Part shown: piece after piece, positions 1 through 5,421 of the stretch
Numbering within the stretch: position 1 is the stretch's first letter
Layout: each line of letters opens with the position of its first letter
Source of the DNA: CAYWNA01 sp964459305
GTDB taxonomy: Bacteria; Planctomycetota; Planctomycetia; Pirellulales; Pirellulaceae
Direction of reading: 5' to 3'
DNA length: 9,459 bases
Assembly (NCBI GenBank): GCA_964459305.1
Contig: CAYWNA010000383.1
Coordinates: forward strand, 1 to 9,459
Translations under genes and position numbers: made by a program
The notes under the pieces: generated by a model
Told to the model about the DNA's origin: nothing
The model's database searches: none
The model's input: the letters and a program-made list of their open reading frames with translations, nothing else

Positions 1-1739
1 ACTCGGTCTTTGCGGATGGCCGGCATGTTGCCTTGGGCCGCGCCGGTGCCGTCGACGAGGAAGTCGACTGCGGCGGACGCATCGTGTGCCATCCTGCCTA
101 AACGCGACCACTTGGGATAGTTGTCGTAGAAGTCACGCCCTTCCAAAAGCCGCAGCCCGAACCCGCACTGATCAAAGGCCAGGACGACGAAGCCTTCTTG
201 GGCCAGTCGATAGTACACCGTAGTCCCCTGCACCCCATAGCCTTCGTTGTAGCCGCTGTGGTGCGAGTAGGGGTGCAGCCAGATTACGGCGGGAGCTGGT
301 TGAGTTACGGACGGATTGTAGTAGACGTTGCCTCGGACGTTGGCGCCGAAGCTGACGGGAAGCCGAGCCGTGTTCGGGACACGCCAACGATCGTGGGTCA
401 TCATCGCTGACTCTTCCTTGCTCAGGAACGTATGCCGTCCGTCCCAATCGATCTTGTCGGGGGCCTGACCCAGTGCCCACAGGATGCGAGCTCGCCGGTC
501 GCCTGGTTGATCGCTTGCGTGCGGCGTGGCGAAGGGGACTTGGAGATCCCGGGGATCAAGCCTTGCCTTCCAGGCTTTCCAGTCGAACCCGTGAATGAAC
601 TCTACGGGAAAGTCGGTTTGCTTCGCGCTGCCGCGTCCAAACGAAAGATCGAACCAGTCGAAGTTGCGCCGCCTGTGCTCGTCGGTAATTGGCCCGTGCT
701 GGCCCTCGCGGTAGCTGACGCGGAGGTTCTCCGGATGTCCCAACAGACGATAGACTTTGCTGCCCTCCAAGTAAGCCCGCTCGACGGCGAAGGTGGGCTC
801 GCAGCCGTCGTTGTGGGCCACATCGATCAGGCATCGCCGTGGCGCGATCAGCCCAAGCCATCCATGCGCGTCCATCGGCAACTCGTGCTCACGGCCGGTG
901 TATTCACGGACGCTTGGCAGGAACCATTCGCGGGGAAAATCGGCCGGCGCCTCGGCAAACGTGTTCCGCGACGTGAACCGGTAAGGGCACGAAGCTGGCG
1001 AGCCCGGACTTCGGGCAACCACCGAGGTGATGCGGTGGTCGAAGGCCGCGGCGATCATCGCCTGTTTGCCATAGCGTGACCATCCGATGATTCCCACTTC
1101 AACATCGGCCACGGGATAGTCGTATTTCGGATCAAGCACGTAGTCCAGCGATCGGCTGGCGAGCCAAGCCTTGGTAGAGATCTCCGTCCATGTGGCCTCC
1201 GGGTACTCGGCCCGAAATCTCTGCCAAACCGAATCGTAGCCGGGGTAATCATCCTCTCGGTGGTGGCTGTCGACGCCGGGAAAAAGGCAGACGACATGAC
1301 CCCGCGCAAGCGCCATTTCTGCCCACGGGATCTGGTAGTAGCGTGGAGCGATCAATACCACGGGAAACGGCCCGTCGCCGCCGGGAATCCATACCCACAT
1401 TTCGAAAGACGCTCGGTTCTTCGTTTCGAAGACAAGGTCCACACGACGTCGTGTCGAGCCATCATCTTCGACGTGCTCCTCGACGACCTTCGCCTCCACG
1501 ATGGCTGGCACGGAGTTGGGAAACGAGCCGATGAAAGTGTCACACATCAACCGCCGGATCTCTTCGTTGCGGCGTTTCCAGTCGGTGATGCTTCGGACCG
1601 GAGAACCGTCGCAAAACTCCAGCAGCGGCGGCAAGTCAGGATTGCAGTATGGCCTCGGTTCGGCGGCTGAACCATGCAGCATGGTCGAGCCGGCGACGCA
1701 AAGGAACAGTGTTGCTCGTGTGATTGTGCGGTGATACAT
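1..1739 (-). CDS. Secreted double-domain alpha/beta hydrolase (CE15-like esterase plus second hydrolase), C-terminus off the left edge
   Basis: The reading frame runs without a stop from ATG 1739 to base 1: 579 codons, no stop reached, so the C-terminus lies outside. Residues 1-26 look like a signal peptide (hydrophobic TLFLCVAGSTMLHG, then SAA before EPRP), so the product is probably exported. Residues about 60-370 form an alpha/beta hydrolase. VVLIAPRYY is the oxyanion-side strand, GWSRYGK (219-225) carries the nucleophile Ser221, and GQHGP carries His348. GxSRxGK is typical of CE15 glucuronoyl esterases, which cut ester links between lignin alcohols and glucuronoxylan; the acid is uncertain (Asp306, Asp311 or Glu314). 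Residues about 445-579 start a second hydrolase domain (VIWLHPYSHHSGYNEGYG, then VLAFDQCGFGLR), with its nucleophile elbow expected just beyond the edge. An in-frame ATG six bases upstream (1745) is an alternative start; neither has a clear Shine-Dalgarno. It lies about 90 bases downstream of the DUF6807 gene on the same strand, probably co-transcribed. Substrate is inferred. Confidence 0.85.
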   Translation of the reverse strand, partial: MYHRTITRATLFLCVAGSTMLHGSAAEPRPYCNPDLPPLLEFCDGSPVRSITDWKRRNEEIRRLMCDTFIGSFPNSVPAIVEAKVVEEHVEDDGSTRRRVDLVFETKNRASFEMWVWIPGGDGPFPVVLIAPRYYQIPWAEMALARGHVVCLFPGVDSHHREDDYPGYDSVWQRFRAEYPEATWTEISTKAWLASRSLDYVLDPKYDYPVADVEVGIIGWSRYGKQAMIAAAFDHRITSVVARSPGSPASCPYRFTSRNTFAEAPADFPREWFLPSVREYTGREHELPMDAHGWLGLIAPRRCLIDVAHNDGCEPTFAVERAYLEGSKVYRLLGHPENLRVSYREGQHGPITDEHRRRNFDWFDLSFGRGSAKQTDFPVEFIHGFDWKAWKARLDPRDLQVPFATPHASDQPGDRRARILWALGQAPDKIDWDGRHTFLSKEESAMMTHDRWRVPNTARLPVSFGANVRGNVYYNPSVTQPAPAVIWLHPYSHHSGYNEGYGVQGTTVYYRLAQEGFVVLAFDQCGFGLRLLEGRDFYDNYPKWSRLGRMAHDASAAVDFLVDGTGAAQGNMPAIRKDR

Positions 1740-1828
1740 GGGCATGTCGAGAAAGCTGAATCGGCGTCTCTTCCACCGCCGATCATACTCTCCGAAGGGC
1801 CGTGCGACAATCGGCGAGCTGCCCGCCG

Positions 1829-2788
1829 TTACTGCCCGTCTAGACCGACCCAGGTCTGATAGGCGCGACCGATCTTCTCAGCCTCGATCTTTCCGTCCCA
1901 CAATGCCACGCCGTAACGCAAGCGAAGCGGCTTGCCGGCAGCGAGCGTCATTGGCTCTTTCGCCAGATTCAGCGTTGCCGTTAGATAGGTGAACGGGGTC
2001 GTCATGGTGAACCATGTTGCTGGATGGCGAGCGTTTTCCGGATGATCGAACATCGCGACGGTAACCGGCTTGTCGTTAACCGGTGCGGTATATGCACACC
2101 AATCGGCGCGCGGGGCTTTTTCCGTACCGCGTTTCGCTGCGCCCGCGTCGTCGGCTGGATAGGCGAATGCACCGACCTTGTCCATCGAGGTGACAAACCG
2201 CATTCCCAGCCCAAAGTAATCACGCCCCCACAGCTTGACCGAATCCCTGCCTTCGGCCGCCCTAAATTCGCTGTCCCATGTCAGCAACGACACGCCAGCG
2301 ATAGCGCCTTGGTGCAAGGCAATCTTGCGGGTCTCAAGAAGGAGTCGATTGCCATCCTTGTCAATCCAGTCAATCGTTTGGCGGATTGTCGCTTGCGATG
2401 GTTCGTCCCTCTCGACGACGGCGCCCGAATTGCCGTCACGTGGGACCTGTTTTCCCGGGTTGTACCTGGCATGTTCTCCCCAGAAGTCAACGTCTTCGGC
2501 TCCGATCGCATACATTAGCGCGTGATGGTGGACATGATCGTGCGGCGAATCGCGCAACACCTGCAGACCGGCTGGCGTGTGCCATTCTTCGACATACACC
2601 TTGAAAGGATTGGGCGAACTCCGATACGCCAGAACCGTGCTATCGCCGTCTTTGATCGTTACCGTATCTTCCTCCTCGATCACCTGCAGTTCCACGGCCG
2701 GGATCGGCGTGGCCAGGATAGCTGAGGCAAGCAACGAGTACAAAGCGATCAGTACCCTTGTGTCAGAGAGCAAATGATTGGCACTCAT
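1829..2788 (-). CDS. Secreted DUF6807 ('PmoA family') protein
   Basis: A complete 319-residue protein ending in TAA. Residues 1-31 form a signal peptide with a hydrophobic core (VLIALYSLLASAILA) and a cleavage-like PIPA, so it is probably periplasmic or secreted. The family is recognisable from the His-rich block SPHDHVHHHALMYAIG (81-96) followed by VDFWGE (100-105), and from the C-terminal RLRYGVALWDGKI. Databases often label this family 'methane oxygenase PmoA', but it is unrelated to particulate methane monooxygenase; its biochemical role is not established to my knowledge. Such proteins are common in planctomycetes and other polysaccharide degraders, which fits the esterase gene directly downstream. 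The clustered histidines could bind a metal (inference). The start is fixed by a strong ribosome binding site six bases upstream. In the gap before the esterase, CGCCGAT and ATCGGCG (1777-1783 and 1810-1816) can pair, giving a possible intercistronic hairpin. Confidence 0.87.
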   Translation of the reverse strand: MSANHLLSDTRVLIALYSLLASAILATPIPAVELQVIEEEDTVTIKDGDSTVLAYRSSPNPFKVYVEEWHTPAGLQVLRDSPHDHVHHHALMYAIGAEDVDFWGEHARYNPGKQVPRDGNSGAVVERDEPSQATIRQTIDWIDKDGNRLLLETRKIALHQGAIAGVSLLTWDSEFRAAEGRDSVKLWGRDYFGLGMRFVTSMDKVGAFAYPADDAGAAKRGTEKAPRADWCAYTAPVNDKPVTVAMFDHPENARHPATWFTMTTPFTYLTATLNLAKEPMTLAAGKPLRLRYGVALWDGKIEAEKIGRAYQTWVGLDGQ

Positions 2789-2793
2789 AAGTG

Positions 2794-2801
2794 ACCTCCC
2801 C
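2794..2801 (-). promoter_or_regulatory. Ribosome binding site of the DUF6807 gene
   Basis: On the minus strand GGGGAGGT precedes the ATG at 2788, with six bases between GGAGG and the start codon. It is the clearest Shine-Dalgarno of the left half and fixes the start of the DUF6807 protein. I could not identify a convincing -35/-10 pair upstream of it. Confidence 0.75.
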
Positions 2802-2896
2802 TATACAAAGTGATCCGAAGTTGGCGCGTCGAAGAATACAATGTTCCGCATCGCCAGACGTACAATATGGTTCAGCGAGAGGATTCTAGCAATTAC

Positions 2897-2934
2897 GGGC
2901 GCAAGAATTCAGCTACAAACCCATTCCTGCGCCC
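2897..2934. repeat. 38-bp mini-element related to the MITE at 7619-7752
   Basis: It begins GGGCGCAAGAATTCAGCTAC and ends CAAACCCATTCCTGCGCCC. The last 19 bases match the right terminal repeat of the 134-bp element at 7619-7752 at 18 of 19 positions. The start shares GGGCGCA with that element's left terminus, and AAGAATTCAG also occurs in its left arm. The simplest reading is the same family with almost all of the interior lost. The flanks (GCAATTAC on the left, GTGCGATGAC on the right) show no target duplication. Confidence 0.65.
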
Positions 2935-3065
2935 GTGCGATGACTGTGGCCGGTGGCCCTGCAGCAAGGGTCTGCCACTAGGGCGTCGAAAATGTGCCCT
3001 TGACACGGTAACCCGAAGGAAGGACAGCAGGCGATTTCTCTTCGTGGAGTTAAGGCTGCCCACGT

Positions 3066-3117
3066 GGGAGGGCGAGGCTCCCGCCGAGTCGCGGCTCCGC
3101 AGGAGCGTCGCCCTCCC
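3066..3117. repeat. GC-rich imperfect inverted repeat (REP-like)
   Basis: GGGAGGGCGAGGCTCC on the left pairs with GGAGCGTCGCCCTCCC on the right with one mismatch, and the sequence between them (CGCCGAGTCGCGGCTCCGCA) can pair partly. The whole 52 bases could form one long hairpin. Dyads with GGGAGGGCGAGGCTCC arms are a pattern I associate with Pirellulales intergenic DNA (recollection, not a search). It could be a REP-type element or stabilise transcript ends; it has no T-run that would mark an intrinsic terminator. Confidence 0.65.
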
Positions 3118-3269
3118 GAAACAAAACCCGAACGATCGCAATATTCACGCTATAGCAACTTTGGCGCCCCCCAGTCTGCCACTGAGGTAACCAGTAGCCC
3201 CCGAATACGCTGTAGCGGTTGTGAACGGCCCTGTCTCACATTTGGCCGCTCAGACGCCTTCGCCCTCGT

Positions 3270-3410
3270 TCACGTGCGGCCTTCTTCGGCGAATGCCTTG
3301 ATTTCGACCTCGACGGTGTACCCTTTCACGGTGCGGGCTCGCTCGAGTCCGGCTGTTTCATCATCTCCTCCATTCGCCGATCTGAATCTCTGCGTGCATG
3401 ACCTTTCCAT
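3270..3410 (-). CDS. Possible 46-residue small protein, unknown
   Basis: ATG at 3410 is preceded on the minus strand by TAGGAGGTCCCG, a GGAGG with a spacing of five bases, and the frame ends with TGA at 3270. The predicted peptide starts MERSCTQRFRSANGGDDET and ends VKGYTVEVEIKAFAEEGRT. It has no signal peptide, membrane segment or motif that I recognise. It lies 39 bases downstream of the broken propeller gene on the same strand, so it may be a tail cistron of a decayed operon or itself a remnant. Two other short frames open inside the same segment, which is typical of degraded coding DNA. The good ribosome binding site is the only real support. Confidence 0.3.
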   Translation of the reverse strand: MERSCTQRFRSANGGDDETAGLERARTVKGYTVEVEIKAFAEEGRT

Positions 3411-3449
3411 CGGGACCTCCTAGGCCGACGGATTCAGCGGTAGATCATT

Positions 3450-4261
3450 TCACTCGTCCGCGATGCAATAGAGGTAATACTGCCCGCGAAGATATAGCTC
3501 GCGGCCAACGATGGCGGCCGAGGCGCTGAAGGTGTCGTTCAGCCGGTTCAGCGCCAATGGCCTGGGGTCGGGGCCGTGGCTGATCACGATGGTCGCGCCG
3601 TCGCGGTCGGTAACGTACACGCGGTTGGCCGCACCCACCGGCGAGCAGTACACGTTGCGGATACCGTCGAGTCGAAATGGGCCGTACCGCTCCTCGCCGG
3701 TCTTGGCATTCACGCGCGAGAGAATCCCCTGGTAGTGGCGAAGAAAATACAACGAGTCTTCGTAGAGCAACGGTGAGGGCACGTAGGGTGTGCGGCGTAA
3801 ACGGCGCCACACAACGCGCTCCGTTTCAGAAATATCGCCTTCCGCGCCGTCCAGTCGTATCGCCAGCATGGCCTGTCGGTCGTAACTGCTGGCAGCGTAT
3901 ACCATCCCATCGGCTGCGACTGGCGAAGCGACGATGTTCGCCGATAGCCCGCCGCATTCCCAGATGACGTTCCCCGTGGCAAGGTCGTGACTGCGCACCC
4001 GATTCGTGCCACTGATGATAATCTGCGGCTTGCCGCCCACCTCCACCACGATCGGCGTCGCCCACGACGTAACTTCTTCTCGCGCGGCTTTCCAGCGCTG
4101 CTTGCCCGTTCGTTTGCCCAACGCCGTAACAGACGATTGCCCCTCGTGATCCCAGTTGATGATCAGCGTGTCGTCGTATAAAGCCGGCGATGTGCCCTCG
4201 CCACCCCCGTCAGCGTCACGAGGATGACGCCTGCTCCCCAAAGCAGCAACGTTCGTATCAT
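3450..4261 (-). pseudogene. Broken PQQ-like beta-propeller gene with internal deletion and frame change
   Basis: From ATG 4261 the frame encodes a typical signal peptide, MIRTLLLWGAGVILVTLTGV followed by ARA, but then runs out of frame into HRRLYTTTR and stops at 4163. The propeller continues in another frame from about 4200 to TGA at 3450: GEGTSPALYDDTLIINWDHE, then blades such as TALGKRTGKQRW, SWATPIVVEVGGKPQIIISG, ASPVAADGMVYAASS, SRVNAKTGEERYG, and the ending YLYCIADE. SSPALYDDTLI aligns with ASPIVYGNLLI at about residue 161 of the intact relative at 7829-9106, so roughly 140 residues between the signal peptide and this point are missing. The join falls in GTGGCGAGGGCA, which reads VARA in the signal-peptide frame and lies in GGEGT in the propeller frame. 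That is consistent with a deletion at short homology. A TTG at 4241 opens the propeller frame, but the product would lack export and several blades. A sequencing or assembly error would not explain the missing blades. Confidence 0.75.
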
Positions 4262-4419
4262 GTGACGCGACCTATTTTGGCGGTGCCGTGTTGGCGATGA
4301 CCCTGACATCAGCCGAATACCGATATCAACCATGCCGTGACTATAAGGCAGACCCCTTGGGATCTCAACGGACCCCACCACGCTGCCATGAGATATGCCA
4401 TACGCGGACAAGTCTGACC

Positions 4420-4485
4420 TGTAGCCGAACTCGCCAGAGTTTGGTTTTTCCCTACGCAGACCAAAGTCTGGCGACTTCGGCTACA
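4420..4485. repeat. 66-bp dyad with 26-bp arms
   Basis: The left arm (4420-4445) starts TGTAGCCGAACTCGCCAGAG and the right arm (4460-4485) ends CTGGCGACTTCGGCTACA. They are complementary at 24 of 26 positions around a 14-base loop containing TTTTCCC. Long arms with a short loop suggest a REP or MITE-like unit. I see no clean target duplication, although the flanks GCGGACAAGT (left) and GCGGAAAAGT (right) are similar. Both neighbouring genes point away from it (broken propeller leftward, BON gene rightward), so it is unlikely to be their terminator. Confidence 0.7.
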
Positions 4486-4544
4486 TGCGGAAAAGTGTCA
4501 ATCCTGGCCGCGGGTGGTAAAGGCGCTGCGCCGCGGGCAGACTG

Positions 4545-4561
4545 TGCCCAAGAGTTGGGCA
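4545..4561. promoter_or_regulatory. 7-3-7 palindrome, candidate activator site
   Basis: TGCCCAA-GAG-TTGGGCA is a perfect 17-bp dyad. Its centre is about 145 bases upstream of the start site predicted from the sigma-54 promoter at 4671. That is within the usual range for upstream sites of sigma-54 enhancer-binding proteins. A second compact palindrome, GGCGC-T-GCGCC, lies just to its left (4522-4532). The role is inferred from position only. Confidence 0.35.
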
Positions 4562-4670
4562 TATGGCTTGGCAACAGAGAACCATGCAAGAGCTTCCCGT
4601 GGCGAAGAGAATCCTTAAGTCGTTGTTTTTCAGCCAAGTCCATCACCGGGCCGCGGAACTCTACCGCGTC

Positions 4671-4686
4671 TGGCATGACAATTGCT
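4671..4686 (+). promoter_or_regulatory. Predicted sigma-54 (RpoN) promoter of the BON gene
   Basis: TGGCATGACAATTGCT fits the -24/-12 consensus TGGCACG-N4-TTGCW with one mismatch (T for C in CACG). The GG and GC doublets are separated by exactly ten bases, and the preceding base is a pyrimidine as in the consensus. Transcription would begin near 4698, giving a leader of about 108 bases before the BON-domain start at 4806. Sigma-54 promoters need an ATP-driven activator, so the gene would be conditionally expressed. Confidence 0.6.
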
Positions 4687-4705
4687 CATCTAGGACCTCA
4701 CCATC

Positions 4706-4736
4706 TCTTCAGCTGGCATCACACTGCCAGAGAAGA
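4706..4736 (+). promoter_or_regulatory. Leader hairpin upstream of the BON gene
   Basis: TCTTC-AG-CTGGCA, loop TCACAC, TGCCAG-A-GAAGA can form an 11-base-pair stem with a small internal bulge. It would lie close to the 5' end of the predicted transcript. A second short stem, TGGAC/GTCCA (4770-4774 with 4781-4785), sits nine bases before the ribosome binding site. They could protect the message or modulate translation. I cannot match either to a known riboswitch. Confidence 0.4.
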
Positions 4737-4805
4737 CCACTTCAGCAGTCGCCGGCTCAATCATCGGGCTGGACCATGCAGTCCAATTCACATGGAGGCG
4801 AAGTT

Positions 4806-5051
4806 ATGTCCTTTGGACCTCAGGGCGCTGAGAAGTCACATGCCGTTGTCCAAGAAGTACAAGATCGCTTGAAAAAAAGACTGCATATGCCGGTTTTGGG
4901 AGTATCGTGCGACTTCCGCGGCGGCGTGCTGTTTCTGCGCGGCCAGTCGAAGAGCTACTACGAAAAGCAAATCGCACAGGAGGCCGCTAGAGGCGTAACC
5001 GGGGTGGCACGAGTCGTCAACGATATCGACGTTGTGGGACCACTTGCGTGA
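4806..5051 (+). CDS. Small BON-domain protein
   Basis: An 81-residue protein starting MSFGPQGAEK, made up almost entirely of one BON domain (about residues 14-77). It shows the family pattern: VQEVQDRLKKR helix, VSCDFRGGVLFLRGQ strand-turn with the conserved L-x-G, a SYYEKQIAQEAAR helix, then GVTGVARVVNDIDV. BON domains are found in OsmY and in pore-associated proteins and are thought to bind phospholipids or support the envelope. This copy has no signal peptide, so a cytoplasmic or membrane-associated role is open. I chose ATG 4806 because GGAGG at 4794-4798 sits seven bases before it and the domain follows directly. The frame is open upstream to 4563, but those codons overlap the predicted promoter and look non-coding. 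It stands alone, with a sigma-54-like promoter and a structured leader in front, which suggests stress- or signal-dependent expression. Confidence 0.8.
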   Translation: MSFGPQGAEKSHAVVQEVQDRLKKRLHMPVLGVSCDFRGGVLFLRGQSKSYYEKQIAQEAARGVTGVARVVNDIDVVGPLA

Positions 5052-5421
5052 TCGCTCCTCTTTGGGCTATTCCCGCCGCGGGATCCAGCAAGTGTAGCTG
5101 TTCTTGAGGTGCAACGGACTGCCAGCGCTCACTGCTTCTGCCAGCGCACCATGGGAAGTCCGCGTATTGCTTGTTCAAGAATTCGGAAACCTGATCACGG
5201 CAAGCCGGCGTCATTCTCAGCGTCTTCATGGCCGTGCGCGTCACCGCCCTGCCAAAGGACGGTCGTCGAGGCGGCGAACACGGGTGTGTGGCGCATGGCA
5301 ACTATCGGGCGTTTGCTGTATGCTGCCGGGCCAGAACTCAGAAGATTGGAAGCTGAACCGTTTGCAGTTCCGCAAGGCTCGTTTCGTCGGCGATCCTAGA
5401 CGTGCAGACCCTCGACTTACC
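5052..5421 (+). other. Gap before the helicase; frame open but start unresolved
   Basis: The helicase frame is open upstream to about 5104, so an earlier start cannot be excluded; an in-frame ATG lies at 5320. The translated segment before 5422 is rich in Arg, Ser and Cys, matches no domain and lacks a ribosome binding site, so I treat it as untranslated. TCCCG-CCG-CGGGA (5071-5083) is a weak hairpin without a T-run, so it is not a convincing terminator. No clear promoter was found. Confidence 0.5.

Larger units (their letters stand above)
2802..3269. other. Gene-free stretch with two small repeat elements
   Basis: No reading frame here has a plausible start, ribosome binding site or recognisable product. 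Frames that are open across 3060-3120 merely read through the GC-rich dyad. The stretch lies upstream of the DUF6807 gene, so its promoter must be near the left side. Besides the 38-bp element at 2897 and the dyad at 3066, I see nothing to name. Confidence 0.6.

Noticed and set aside
432..1079. A 215-codon plus-strand frame
   Set aside because: It lies antisense to the esterase, whose frame shows a signal peptide and catalytic motifs; the plus-strand peptide has none.
2600..4500. Possible CRISPR or phage-defence content among the dyads
   Set aside because: The repeats differ from each other, are not regularly spaced, and no cas, toxin-antitoxin or restriction gene is present.
4563..4805. N-terminal extension of the BON protein to 162 residues
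   Set aside because: The extra codons cover the predicted sigma-54 promoter and leader hairpin, have no domain, and a good ribosome binding site exists only before 4806.
5017..5229. A 70-codon minus-strand frame starting MKTLRMTPACRDQV before the helicase
   Set aside because: The peptide looks fairly natural, but there is no ribosome binding site, no family match, and it overlaps the end of the BON gene. It could be a relic; support is too thin.
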